From the NCBI RefSeq assembly GCF_900101455.1, contig NZ_FMZJ01000007.1, positions 124,001 to 188,000 on the forward strand: a DNA stretch of 64,000 nt, written 5' to 3'. Source of the stretch: Sphingomonas sp. YR710 (GTDB lineage Bacteria > Pseudomonadota > Alphaproteobacteria > Sphingomonadales > Sphingomonadaceae). This document shows positions 7,907 to 16,006 of this stretch, piece after piece; the first letter of the stretch is position 1; the number at the start of each line of letters is the position of its first letter. The position numbers were made by a program, and so were the translations under genes. The notes under the pieces were generated by a model. The model saw only the letters and a list, made by a program, of their open reading frames with translations, had not been told where the DNA came from and ran no database searches.

Positions 7907-9046
7907 ATGGCAGACGGTCCCGAGAGCGACGAAAAAACCGAAGCCCCAACCGCGAAGCGCCGCCACGACGCCGCGGAGGAAGGCGATGTCCTTCAATCGC
8001 GCGAACTCGGCACCGCGCTGGTGATGCTGGTCGGCGCCGGCTGGATCGCGATGGCCGGCCCATGGATGATGGAATCACTGCGTCGAATGCTGGGCAACGC
8101 GCTCAGTTTCGACTCCAGCGCCGTCGAGCATTTCGATCCTGTCGGGGCGATCCTGTCGATGGTCATGACGGTCGCCATGCCGGTCGCCCTGCTGTTCCTG
8201 CTGACCTTCCTGGCGGCGATCGCGGCACCGGCCTTGCTCGGCTCGCTGGGTTTTCGCTGGTCGGCGATCGCGTTCAAGGCAAGCAAGCTCAACCCGGCGG
8301 CGGGCCTCAAGCGCGTGCTGGGAGTGCAGGGGCTCGTCGAGCTCGGCAAGGCGCTGGTGAAGATCATCGCACTCGGCACGGTCGGCTACTGGCTACTCAG
8401 CGGCCAGATCAAGTCGATCGTGACGTTGGGGCAGCAGGATCTGCGCGCCGCACTCGATCAGTTGGGCAGTGCCTTCGTCTATGCCGTGATCGTGATGTCG
8501 ATGGCGCTCGGGCTGGTGGCCGGTGTCGACGTGCCCGCGCAGATATTTCAGCGCATGAAGCGCCTTCGCATGTCCAAACAGGAATTGAAGGACGAGAGCA
8601 AACAGACCGAAGGTTCGCCAGAGATGAAATCGGCGATCCGCCAGCGGCAGATGGCAACGCTGCGCGGATCGGCGCGTACCGCGGTAATCGAGGCCACGGT
8701 TGTGCTCACCAACCCGACCCATTTCGCGGTCGCGCTCAAATATCGACCGGGCTTCGATGTCGCTCCGATCGTAGTGGCTCGCGGCCGCGGTGCGACGGCG
8801 CAGGCCATCCGCGAACTGGCGGCCGAAGCCAACGTGCCGGTTTTGTCTTACCCCCAGCTCACCCGTGCGATCTACTATACGACGCGCGCCGGTCAACTGA
8901 TCCGCGAAGACCTGTTCATCGCGGTCGCCGCGATCCTGGCGTTCGTGTTCAACCTCGATCGGGCGATGGCCGAAGGCTATGTCCAGCCCGATGTGGTGGT
9001 GCCCGAACAGGCGCGCTTCGACGAGGAAGGTCGCCCGGTCGGCTAG
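7907..9046 (+). CDS. flhB: Flagellar export switch protein FlhB
   Basis: The 379-residue protein has an N-terminal charged segment (ESDEKTEAPTAKRRHDA), four membrane helices and a cytoplasmic domain. That domain contains the autocleavage motif NPTH (in LTNPTHFAVALKY), where FlhB-family proteins cut themselves to switch export from rod/hook to filament substrates. The gene closes the fliP-fliQ-fliR-flhB run; the following gap holds the sigma-28 promoter of fliD. Confidence 0.95.
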   Translation: MADGPESDEKTEAPTAKRRHDAAEEGDVLQSRELGTALVMLVGAGWIAMAGPWMMESLRRMLGNALSFDSSAVEHFDPVGAILSMVMTVAMPVALLFLLTFLAAIAAPALLGSLGFRWSAIAFKASKLNPAAGLKRVLGVQGLVELGKALVKIIALGTVGYWLLSGQIKSIVTLGQQDLRAALDQLGSAFVYAVIVMSMALGLVAGVDVPAQIFQRMKRLRMSKQELKDESKQTEGSPEMKSAIRQRQMATLRGSARTAVIEATVVLTNPTHFAVALKYRPGFDVAPIVVARGRGATAQAIRELAAEANVPVLSYPQLTRAIYYTTRAGQLIREDLFIAVAAILAFVFNLDRAMAEGYVQPDVVVPEQARFDEEGRPVG

Positions 9047-9081
9047 CCCGGCAATTTGCGAATAATAAAGGATTTAGCACC

Positions 9082-9108
9082 TAAAGCAGAAGCCTGCGCG
9101 GCCGTTAT
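9082..9108 (+). promoter_or_regulatory. Sigma-28 (FliA) promoter for fliD
   Basis: TAAA at 9082 is followed after exactly 15 bases by GCCGTTAT at 9101-9108. The sigma-28 consensus is TAAA-N15-GCCGATAA, so the match differs only in the -10 tail. It lies 26 bases before the fliD ATG. FliD and FliS are late flagellar genes, which are typical sigma-28 targets. Confidence 0.7.
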
Positions 9109-9133
9109 CTCGGTCGGTAAGGGATAGTGACAC

Positions 9134-10768
9134 ATGGTATCTTCGGTCGGATCGACAATCACGCAGGCGCTTGGCGCAGGTTCGATCGATACGGCGTCGC
9201 TGGTCGATCAGCTGGCAAACGCCAACAGCGCCAACCAGACGGCCGCCCTCAACGCCAAGGATACTGCCAACGCCGCGAAAATCTCCGATCTTGCGTCAGC
9301 CATCAGCACGATCGGCACATTTTCGACCTCGCTGCAGACGCTGACCGCCGGCGGAACCCTTTTTACACAGCCTACGACATCGAACAGTTCGATCCTGCAG
9401 GTCAGCGCGCTGCCTGGCGCCCGGCTTGGCGAGCTTTCGTCAACGATCAAGGTGGGCCAGCTTGCGACTGGACAAACACTGAGCTCCCCTGCGCTCGCCA
9501 GCAGTGCGACGTCGGTTGGCCAGGGCACATTGCTGCTGACGGTCGGCACGAAGACCGCGACGATCACGATCGATTCTACCAATGATTCGATGGCCGGGCT
9601 CGCCCTTGCGATCAAGAATAGCGGGCTGGGCGTTTCGGCGAGCACGGTAACCGACAATGCCGGCACGCGACTGGTGGTTAAGGGCGCAACCGGAACGGCC
9701 AACGCCTTTTCGCTGAGCATGTCGAGCGGAGACGCCACCGGCATCGGGCGCTTCACCTTTGATCCGACAACCTATGACCCCAATAATATCACGGGATTCG
9801 AACGCACCCAACAAGCGCAGAATGCCGAACTGACCGTCGATGGCGTCGCCATCAGCAAGGCGAGCAACAGCTTCTCCGACGTGATTCAAGGCGTGAAGAT
9901 CGATTTGCAGTCGGCCGCGCCCGGCACCTCCGTCACTATCGGCGCAAACCGCCCGACCGCGGGCATCTCGCAAGCCGTGAGCGACTTCGTCAGCGCGTAT
10001 AATGAGATGAAGACCACGCTGAACAAAATGACCGATCCCAAGACCGGCAGCTTACGCGGTGACAACGGCATTCGCGAACTTGTACGTCGCCTATCCCAGC
10101 TTACTAGCACCGCGCTAACCTATGCGACCGACGGCGGCCCCACGACGCTGGCCGAAATCGGCGTATCGACCAATCAGGATGGCTCGCTGTCGCTGGACAC
10201 CGCGCGACTGTCGACGGTGATGTCGTCCAACCCGGACGCCGTGGAGGCGATGTTGAATCCTGCCCAGCGCAGTGACAATGCGCTGATCCAGATCACCAGC
10301 GCGGTCGGCAAAACCAAGGGCGGAATATATACGGTCACCAACGCCACCGCCGCCAACAGCACGACACCGGCACGGGCGGATATCGATGGCTCGCCGGCTC
10401 TGCCCTATAATGACGGCGTCATTGCGTCTTTCTTCTCGGCCGCGAACGGGCTGACATTCACCCCGCTCGGCACTGTGGCCAGCGCGACGATCACAGTCGA
10501 CCTGGGGCTGCAGGGCGCGCTTGCGGCGATCAAGGATACGCTCACCTCAAGTTCGGGCGCGCTGACCGCCTCGCAAAGCGCGCTCGACGCCGAAAAAACG
10601 TCGATCGCCGCCGCCAAGGATAAACTGGCCGCGCGCGACACGACCTATCGCGCCCAGCTCACCACCCAGTTCGCAGCCATGCAGAAGGCACTGCTCGCCT
10701 ATAGTTCGACCCAGAGCTACCTGACCCAGCAGGTCAAAGTCTGGACGAACAGCACCAGCGGCAATTGA
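9134..10768 (+). CDS. fliD: Flagellar filament cap protein FliD (hook-associated protein 2)
   Basis: The 544-residue protein starts MVSSVGSTITQALGAGSIDT, matching the FliD N-terminus that follows the ...GSGIDT... pattern. A low-complexity Ser/Thr/Ala-rich central part follows, then a C-terminal helical region (SALDAEKTSIAAAKDKLAAR and YSSTQSYLTQQ). FliD caps the growing filament and helps flagellin fold. FliS follows 34 bases later, probably in one transcript from the sigma-28 promoter. Gly/Ser/Thr-rich middle domains vary greatly between species. Confidence 0.9.
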   Translation: MVSSVGSTITQALGAGSIDTASLVDQLANANSANQTAALNAKDTANAAKISDLASAISTIGTFSTSLQTLTAGGTLFTQPTTSNSSILQVSALPGARLGELSSTIKVGQLATGQTLSSPALASSATSVGQGTLLLTVGTKTATITIDSTNDSMAGLALAIKNSGLGVSASTVTDNAGTRLVVKGATGTANAFSLSMSSGDATGIGRFTFDPTTYDPNNITGFERTQQAQNAELTVDGVAISKASNSFSDVIQGVKIDLQSAAPGTSVTIGANRPTAGISQAVSDFVSAYNEMKTTLNKMTDPKTGSLRGDNGIRELVRRLSQLTSTALTYATDGGPTTLAEIGVSTNQDGSLSLDTARLSTVMSSNPDAVEAMLNPAQRSDNALIQITSAVGKTKGGIYTVTNATAANSTTPARADIDGSPALPYNDGVIASFFSAANGLTFTPLGTVASATITVDLGLQGALAAIKDTLTSSSGALTASQSALDAEKTSIAAAKDKLAARDTTYRAQLTTQFAAMQKALLAYSSTQSYLTQQVKVWTNSTSGN

Positions 10769-10802
10769 ACGCGTCCGTTTGCGACACTGAAAGGAAAGAC
10801 GC

Positions 10803-11195
10803 ATGTTTCTCTCCCCCGGCTATCCCGGCGGCGCCCGCGCCCGCTATCAGAACGTCGATCTCACGAGCCAGGTCGAAGGCGCATCGCCGCACAAGCTGAT
10901 CGCGATCCTGTTCGACGAGCTGATAAAATCGATCGATACGATGATGGCCGCGCACCGCATGGGCAATCGTGCCCGGATGATCGAGAAGCAGGCCCGCGCG
11001 GCAAATGTGCTGATCGCGCTCGAAACCAGCCTCGATTATCAGAATGGCGGCGAGCTGGCGGTGCATCTGGCGCAGGTGTATCGCGAAAGCCGCCGCTTGG
11101 TTCAGCATGGCGGACGGGCCGGCGATATGGAGCCAGTGGCGCAGGCGCGCGCGATGATCGCTGAACTCTCCACCGCCTGGGAACAGATCGGCTGA
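10803..11195 (+). CDS. fliS: Flagellin export chaperone FliS
   Basis: This 130-residue protein contains YQNVDLTSQVEGASPHKLI and LFDELIKSID, the usual FliS N-terminal helix pattern, followed by NVLIALETSLDYQNGGELA. FliS binds the disordered C-terminus of flagellin in the cytoplasm and prevents early assembly. A GGAAAG ribosome site precedes the ATG. Its position after fliD is the standard order. Confidence 0.93.
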   Translation: MFLSPGYPGGARARYQNVDLTSQVEGASPHKLIAILFDELIKSIDTMMAAHRMGNRARMIEKQARAANVLIALETSLDYQNGGELAVHLAQVYRESRRLVQHGGRAGDMEPVAQARAMIAELSTAWEQIG

Positions 11196-11271
11196 AATAA
11201 GACGCGATTAACCACGCGCGTTCAGGCAATCTTTACCGAAACGGTGCACCTCAAGGGCTCGGGAGGCAGAT

Positions 11272-11559
11272 ATGGCGGCATCGCAAAGACAGATTCGGGA
11301 CGGCGGCACATTGGTGCCGACACCGGCACCCGCCGCAAAAGCGCCGATACAGCCGGTGGTTCCCGGCATGATCACCCAGCCCGTGCCCTCACCTGCGCGT
11401 GCACTGCAGGAGGAGCTCGGCCGGCACGCCGCGGCCGACTTCGCTTTGCCTCATGTCACGGGATCGCGGCGCGAACTGGGTCAGTTCATTCTCTCGGCCA
11501 TCGCCCTGTGGGGCGGCGCGCTGGGGCTCATCACCGCCCTGATGGTTCTGGCGCGCTGA
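11272..11559 (+). CDS. Small membrane protein, unknown function
   Basis: The protein has 95 residues. The first 60 are Pro/Ala-rich and polar. A single hydrophobic helix (FILSAIALWGGALGLITAL) lies close to the C-terminus, so it is probably tail-anchored or single-pass. A good GGGAGG ribosome site stands before the ATG. It follows fliS by 76 bases and that gap carries a TTAACCA CtrA half-site (11208-11214), so a motility or cell-cycle link is possible. I recognise no family. Its end overlaps the convergent DUF4169 gene by 29 bases. Confidence 0.6.
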   Translation: MAASQRQIRDGGTLVPTPAPAAKAPIQPVVPGMITQPVPSPARALQEELGRHAAADFALPHVTGSRRELGQFILSAIALWGGALGLITALMVLAR

Positions 11560-11722
11560 TCTCCGCGCCGTCGAGCACCTTGTCGGCCCGATCGCGTTCG
11601 ATCTTGTCGCGCGCCTTTTCGGCCTTCGTCCGCCCGAAGGCCCGGCGATTGGCATCGGCCTGAGCCCGCTCCGCTTCCCGGGCCCTCGCCTTGCGCGCCT
11701 TGTTGAGATTGATCACCGCCAT
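11531..11722 (-). CDS. DUF4169 family small basic protein
   Basis: This 63-residue, highly charged protein starts MAVINLNKARKARAREAERA and includes RRAFGRTKAEKARDKIERDR, the pattern of the DUF4169 family of alphaproteobacteria. It is predicted to be almost entirely helical. Function is unknown. The internal ATG at 11722 was chosen because similarity begins exactly there; a longer in-frame reading upstream has no family signal. Confidence 0.75.
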   Translation of the reverse strand: MAVINLNKARKARAREAERAQADANRRAFGRTKAEKARDKIERDRADKVLDGAEISAPEPSGR

Positions 11723-11875
11723 CGCTCGAACCTGCCCGATTGCAGGCGATTTGACCAGTATCCAGCCGCAAGGATGACGCGTTAAGAGCATGCGCGCATT
11801 CACGCAGTCGCAAGCGATTCGCCCCACATCACGCCCACAGGTGACGCATCCCGGCCAATCGGCTAGGAGCGCGCG

Positions 11876-12544
11876 ATGAATGAAGAACAGATCCGAAGCT
11901 GGATAAGTGCGACGCTGGGCCATGAGCCGCGCGACCTGTCGCTGTTCGTGCGCGCGCTGACCCATGCCAGCTACGGTCCGGACAATTATGAACGGGTCGA
12001 ATTCCTCGGCGATCGCGTGCTCGGCATGGTCGTCGCCAGCTGGCTGTATGAAATCTATCCCGACGAACCCGAAGGCAAATTATCGCGTCGCTTCAACGTG
12101 ATCGTCAGTCGCGAAAGCTGCGCCGCGATTGGCCGCGAGATCGGTGTCGCCACCCATATGCGGCTGGGCAAGCAAGCGCGCGACGATGGTGCTGTGCGCA
12201 GCGATAATGTGCTGGGCGACGTCGTCGAGGCGCTGATCGGTGCCCTTTTTCTCGAAGGCGGTGTGCCGGCGGCAGGCACGTTCATCCGCAAGGCATGGGG
12301 CGGACTCGTGACCGGCCAGCTCCAGGCGCCCAAGCACCCCAAGTCCGCATTGCAGGAATGGGCCGCGTCACACGGCTGCCGTCCACCCGTTTACACCACC
12401 GGCGCGCGCACCGGCCCACACCACGCGCCGCGCTTCACCATCACCGTATCGATCCCCGGCCGCGCCGAAGTCAGCGCCGAGGGAGCATCGAAACAGGAAG
12501 CCGAAACCGCGGCCGCCAAGGCCCTGCTGGAGAAATTGTCTTGA
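11876..12544 (+). CDS. rnc: Ribonuclease III
   Basis: The 222-residue protein has the RNase III signature ERVEFLGDRVLG near residues 40-51, the second acidic site DVVEALIGALFLEGG near 115-130, and a C-terminal double-stranded RNA-binding domain (HPKSALQEWA to the end). It processes rRNA precursors and other duplex RNA. The stop overlaps the era start (TTGA), and rnc-era is a widely conserved operon. Confidence 0.95.
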   Translation: MNEEQIRSWISATLGHEPRDLSLFVRALTHASYGPDNYERVEFLGDRVLGMVVASWLYEIYPDEPEGKLSRRFNVIVSRESCAAIGREIGVATHMRLGKQARDDGAVRSDNVLGDVVEALIGALFLEGGVPAAGTFIRKAWGGLVTGQLQAPKHPKSALQEWAASHGCRPPVYTTGARTGPHHAPRFTITVSIPGRAEVSAEGASKQEAETAAAKALLEKLS

Positions 12545-13434
12545 CCCAAAAATGCGGCTTCGTCGCAATCGTCGGCGCCCCGAACGCTGGTAAATCGACC
12601 CTCGTCAACGCGCTCGTCGGCCAGAAAGTGGCGATCGTCAGCCCCAAAGCGCAGACCACGCGCACCAGGATGATGGGCGTCGCGATGGAAGGCGAGAGCC
12701 AGATCATGCTGGTGGACACGCCGGGCATCTTCGCGCCGCGCCGCCGGCTCGATCGCGCGATGGTCGCCGCGGCCTGGAACGGCGCGCAGGATGCCGATCT
12801 CATCGCGTTCGTGCTCGACGCCAAGACCGGGCTCAACGCCAAGATCGCCGAACTGGTGAAGACCCTGGCCGAGCGGCGCGAGCCCAAATTGCTGATCCTC
12901 AACAAGGTCGACATCACCGCCAAGGAGAGCCTGCTCGACCTCGCGATGCAGTTGCAGGAGGCGCTGAACCCGGAGGCGATTTTCATGATCTCGGCCTCGA
13001 CCGGCGATGGCGTTGCCGACCTCAAGCAGGCGCTGGCCGAGCGCATGCCCGAGGGACCATGGCATTTCCCCGAGGATCAGGTGTCCGACGCGACCGACCG
13101 CATGCTGGCCGCCGAAGTCACGCGCGAGCAGATCTACCTCCAGCTCCACGCCGAGCTGCCTTATGCGAGCGCCGTCGAGACCGAGAAATATGAGGAGCGC
13201 AAGGACGGATCAGTGGCGATCCACCAGCAGATCCTGGTCGCGCGCGATACCCAGAAGGCGATCGTACTCGGCAAGCGCGGCGCGCGGCTGAAGGAGATCG
13301 GCACCAAGGCGCGCGAGGAGATATCGAACCTGCTCGGCCGCAAGGTGCACCTGTTCCTGCACGTGAAGGTATCGGAGAAGTGGGAAGAGGATCGCGGGCT
13401 GTATCGCGAGATCGGGCTCGACTGGGTGGAGTGA
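12541..13434 (+). CDS. era: GTPase Era, 16S rRNA maturation
   Basis: The start chosen is TTG at 12541, overlapping the rnc TGA as TTGA. This gives a 297-residue protein of normal Era length beginning (M)TQKCGFVAIVGAPNAGKST. G motifs are visible: GAPNAGKST (G1), VDTPGIF (G3) and NKVD (G4). A C-terminal KH domain (VLGKRGARLKEIGTKARE) binds the 3' end of 16S rRNA. Extensions upstream of the TTG are out-of-frame overlap with rnc and lack family similarity. Confidence 0.93.
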   Translation: MTQKCGFVAIVGAPNAGKSTLVNALVGQKVAIVSPKAQTTRTRMMGVAMEGESQIMLVDTPGIFAPRRRLDRAMVAAAWNGAQDADLIAFVLDAKTGLNAKIAELVKTLAERREPKLLILNKVDITAKESLLDLAMQLQEALNPEAIFMISASTGDGVADLKQALAERMPEGPWHFPEDQVSDATDRMLAAEVTREQIYLQLHAELPYASAVETEKYEERKDGSVAIHQQILVARDTQKAIVLGKRGARLKEIGTKAREEISNLLGRKVHLFLHVKVSEKWEEDRGLYREIGLDWVE

Positions 13435-13484
13435 GCGACACCCCAGGAATGCAGTTTCGCACTACAGCTTGCCGCATCTGTGGG

Positions 13485-13508
13485 CCGGAGCGGGCGCACC
13501 CGCTCCGG
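13485..13508. terminator. Bidirectional terminator between era and the DUF465 gene
   Basis: CCGGAGCGGG and CCCGCTCCGG form a perfect 10-bp stem with a CGCA loop. The hairpin lies between the convergent ends of era (plus) and the DUF465 gene (minus). T-runs are short on both sides. Confidence 0.65.
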
Positions 13509-13511
13509 TCG

Positions 13512-13697
13512 TTATTGCGCTGCGTATAGGTCCGCGTGCGAACGCCAACCGGCAATCTGGTCCTTGACGGCGAGCTTGAGCTTCTTGAGCCGCTTCAACT
13601 CGGCGCTATCGGGCCTCAACTTCCGACTTTCCTCGGCAACGGCGCGTTCGAGCCGGCTATGTTCTCGTTCGAGATAAGCGAGAAACTTGTTCGACAT
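13512..13697 (-). CDS. DUF465 (YdcH-like) small coiled-coil protein
   Basis: This 61-residue helical protein contains FLAYLEREHSRLERAVAEES and ELKRLKKLKLAVKDQIA, the heptad-rich pattern of DUF465/YdcH proteins. Function is not established. The start at 13697 fits the family length. It lies 13 bases downstream of another tiny gene on the same strand, and the two may form an operon divergent from hsp20. Confidence 0.78.
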   Translation of the reverse strand: MSNKFLAYLEREHSRLERAVAEESRKLRPDSAELKRLKKLKLAVKDQIAGWRSHADLYAAQ

Positions 13698-13710
13698 CTG
13701 GCTATCCCCT

Positions 13711-13914
13711 TCAACTATCGAGCGAGCGAAGTGCGGCCAGAACGTCGTCCAGCGGGACCGGTCGATCGAGCACATAGGGCTTGCGAAGCGCTGGCTGGCC
13801 AGGGACGGCTGCAGCATCGGACGCCCAGGATGCGAGGATGGCGCGCTTGACCTCAGGTTCGAAGGTTGGATGGCGCGCAATATCGAACGGGTGTCGAAAA
13901 TGGGAGTAGGACAC
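13711..13914 (-). CDS. Small conserved alphaproteobacterial protein
   Basis: The 67-residue protein carries the motif EVKRAILASWASDAAAV and an end resembling PVPLDDVLAALRSLD. From memory, small proteins with KRAILASWASDA occur widely in rhizobia and sphingomonads, often near heat-shock genes; function is unknown. A GGAGG-type ribosome site precedes the ATG (minus strand). It is transcribed away from hsp20 and may respond to the same stress. Confidence 0.65.
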   Translation of the reverse strand: MSYSHFRHPFDIARHPTFEPEVKRAILASWASDAAAVPGQPALRKPYVLDRPVPLDDVLAALRSLDS

Positions 13915-14035
13915 GGGTAGCCTCCTTTCTTCCTGTCACTCCTTCCACGTCGGCGGAATCGCCAGCTCCTATTTTGGAATGTCGAACAACCTCGTCAAGA
14001 GACTATAATCATGAGAAACATTCTTACCTGAACAT

Positions 14036-14063
14036 CTTGACGGTGGCACAGCCAACCCTATTT
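14036..14063 (+). promoter_or_regulatory. RpoH (sigma-32) promoter for hsp20
   Basis: CTTG at 14036-14039, a spacer of exactly 17 bases, then CCTATTT at 14057-14063. This matches the alphaproteobacterial RpoH consensus CTTG-N17-CYTATNT without a mismatch. Transcription would start near 14070, leaving a leader of about 90 bases that holds the ROSE hairpins. Confidence 0.75.
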
Positions 14064-14097
14064 CGCCATCCGCCGGGTGCAGAACTGGCCCGGTAGC

Positions 14098-14162
14098 GAG
14101 AGCGTCGGCGCATGTCCCGGCGCTTCTCATGATCAAATTGCTTTTTGGAGGATTTGGCTATG
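14098..14162 (+). promoter_or_regulatory. ROSE-type RNA thermometer in the hsp20 leader
   Basis: Two stems are visible. The first pairs GAGAGCGTCGG (14098-14108) with CCGGCGCTTCTC (14117-14128). The second pairs CAAATTGCT (14134-14142) with AGGATTTG (14149-14156). In that second stem the TTGCT/AGGA segment sequesters the Shine-Dalgarno with one unpaired G, which is the defining ROSE geometry. The end of the leader (TTGGAGGATTTGGCTATG) closely resembles the rhizobial ROSE1 element. Heat should open the stem and allow translation. Confidence 0.8.
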
Positions 14163-14624
14163 AGGACAAATTTCGATTTCTCGCCCTATCGTCGTTCGAC
14201 CGTGGGGTTCGACCGGCTCTTCGACATTCTTGAAGCCAGCGTTCGCAACGATGCCGACGGCTGGCCGCCTTTCGATCTCGAACGCGAGAGCGAGGACAGC
14301 TATCGCATTACGATCGCAGTCGCTGGCTTCCGGCCCGACGAGATCGAGATCGTGGCGCAGCAGAACCAGCTCACGGTGACAGGACGCAAGGCGGAAGACC
14401 CCGCCAGTCGCAGGTTCCTCCACCGCGGCATCGCCAGTCAGGCCTTCGAACGCTGCTTCCAGCTCGCCGACTTCGTAGAGGTCCAGAAGGCGCGCTTCGA
14501 AAATGGCCTGCTGATCATCAACTTGAAGCGCGAGGTGCCCGAGGCCATGAAGCCACGCCGCATCGCCATCGACGGCGTTGGCAAGGACCGCCTCTCCGCA
14601 CCCGGCACGCTGCAGGCGGCCTGA
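14160..14624 (+). CDS. Small heat-shock protein Hsp20 (IbpA-like)
   Basis: The 154-residue protein has an N-terminal arm (MRTNFDFSPYRRSTVGFDRL), an alpha-crystallin domain (about 35-135, including YRITIAVAGFRPDEIEI and FENGLLIINLKREVPE) and a short tail. It holds unfolding proteins under heat stress. The ATG at 14160 sits 8-9 bases after GGAGG; an upstream TTG would place the ribosome site inside the gene. A close paralogue with a matching leader is at 61256-61735. Confidence 0.92.
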   Translation: MRTNFDFSPYRRSTVGFDRLFDILEASVRNDADGWPPFDLERESEDSYRITIAVAGFRPDEIEIVAQQNQLTVTGRKAEDPASRRFLHRGIASQAFERCFQLADFVEVQKARFENGLLIINLKREVPEAMKPRRIAIDGVGKDRLSAPGTLQAA

Positions 14625-14668
14625 AGACAGGCGGGTTGAACGGTTCGGCGGCGGACAAAATTCCGCCT

Positions 14669-15373
14669 TTACGAACCGTTCAGCTCCGCCACCCATTCCG
14701 GCACCAGTCTGCTGGCTGGCCCGATCCGGCTCTCGTCGAAATGGAAGCTCCCCGCGGACGGTTCCAGATTGAGTTCGAGCGTCTGCGCGCCATAATGCCG
14801 CGCGGTCTGGACGAAGCCGGCGGCCGGATAGACCGCGCCCGATGTACCGATCGACACGAACAGATCGGCGCGGGCCAGCGCGCGGTCGATCACATCCATC
14901 TGATAGGGAATTTCGCCGAAGAACACGATATCGGGCCGGAGCGCCCCCTTCGCTCCGCATGAGGGGCAATCGGCGTGGCCGATCATCGGCCCGGCCCATG
15001 GCAGGCGCACCTCACAGGCCTCGCACAAGGCCGACTGGAGTTCGCCGTGCATATGGAGCATGCGCTTCGCCCCGGCCCGCTCGTGCAGATCGTCGACATT
15101 CTGGGTGACGATCAGAAGTTCGCCCGGCCATTCTGCATCGAGGCGGGCCAGAGCATGATGGGCGGGGTTGGGCTCGACCGTCGTCAGCGCGGCGCGGCGG
15201 GCGTCGTAGAATTCGAGGACGAGCGGGCGGTCGCGGGCGAGCGCTTCGGGGGTACAGATATCCTCAACCCGGTGGCCTTCCCACAGGCCACCGGGGCCGC
15301 GGAAGGTGGCGAGGCCGGATTCGGCGGAGATGCCGGCGCCGGTGAGGATGACGATGTTTTGGATGGCAGACAT
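14669..15373 (-). CDS. cobB: NAD-dependent protein deacylase (sirtuin, CobB-like)
   Basis: A 234-residue Sir2 protein. The NAD-binding motif GAGISAESGLATFRG lies near residues 11-25. TQNVDDLHERAG is followed by the catalytic histidine in MLHMHGE. Four zinc cysteines (CEAC and CPSC) and RPDIVFFGE are present. It removes acyl groups from lysines using NAD. The start at 15373 was chosen because the Rossmann motif should begin about 10 residues in; an upstream in-frame ATG adds 20 unrelated residues. Confidence 0.92.
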   Translation of the reverse strand: MSAIQNIVILTGAGISAESGLATFRGPGGLWEGHRVEDICTPEALARDRPLVLEFYDARRAALTTVEPNPAHHALARLDAEWPGELLIVTQNVDDLHERAGAKRMLHMHGELQSALCEACEVRLPWAGPMIGHADCPSCGAKGALRPDIVFFGEIPYQMDVIDRALARADLFVSIGTSGAVYPAAGFVQTARHYGAQTLELNLEPSAGSFHFDESRIGPASRLVPEWVAELNGS

Positions 15374-15444
15374 GGACAGTTGATAGTATGATTGAAAAAT
15401 AGCAGTTAGGCTCGTTTCACAAGGCTGCGGCATCTCTCAGGTGG

Positions 15445-15930
15445 CTAATTCAAAGCCCTGTTCGGCAAATACAGTATTGGCTGAAGCTCACAAACTAGCT
15501 CGTTGCTTCCCGGCTCCCAAGGATAGAGCCCGTCCTTCGCGCCGGGCCAGAAGAGCTGATAGGCCAGCAAAATCATGCCCTTTTTGACCGGATCGCCCCA
15601 GAACCAAATAGCGGAGTTTAAGTATTCGCGGATCACATTCGTCGAATGTACGGGCCGACTGATGCAATCAAAACCTTCGATCAGATTCGACCAGCGTTCG
15701 CCATCGCCGATAGTCTTGCCGTCCCTGATCTGACGGAACACTTCCCATAGCATCGAATGCATCAGCCTCGTGTCGAGACCGAAGATAATGAATTCTGGCG
15801 CCGAGAGCGTTTCGGTAAAACCGACGGAATAGCTGAACGACGGATCGGATTCATCAGAACCAAAAACGGATGTGCAGAACCAGCCATGGTCACGCACATT
15901 GTCGATTATGTTCTGTTCGTAATCGTCCAT
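15445..15930 (-). CDS. DUF4262 domain protein
   Basis: The 161-residue protein has the DUF4262 layout: DHGWFCTSVFG followed by FSYSVGFTET, FIIFGLDTRLMH and, later, YLPNRALN. Members are scattered among bacteria and their function is unknown. Base composition is visibly less GC-rich than the neighbouring sirtuin and helicase genes, which suggests acquisition by transfer. It is flanked by two minus-strand core genes but has no obvious operon partner. Confidence 0.75.
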   Translation of the reverse strand: MDDYEQNIIDNVRDHGWFCTSVFGSDESDPSFSYSVGFTETLSAPEFIIFGLDTRLMHSMLWEVFRQIRDGKTIGDGERWSNLIEGFDCISRPVHSTNVIREYLNSAIWFWGDPVKKGMILLAYQLFWPGAKDGLYPWEPGSNELVCELQPILYLPNRALN

Positions 15931-16006
15931 GCAGCCGGCATGCTAACATCGTTGTTGCCGGCGGCAAGTCGAGTCCCAGAAGAAATGCCCGCCCGGCACC
16001 TACACC

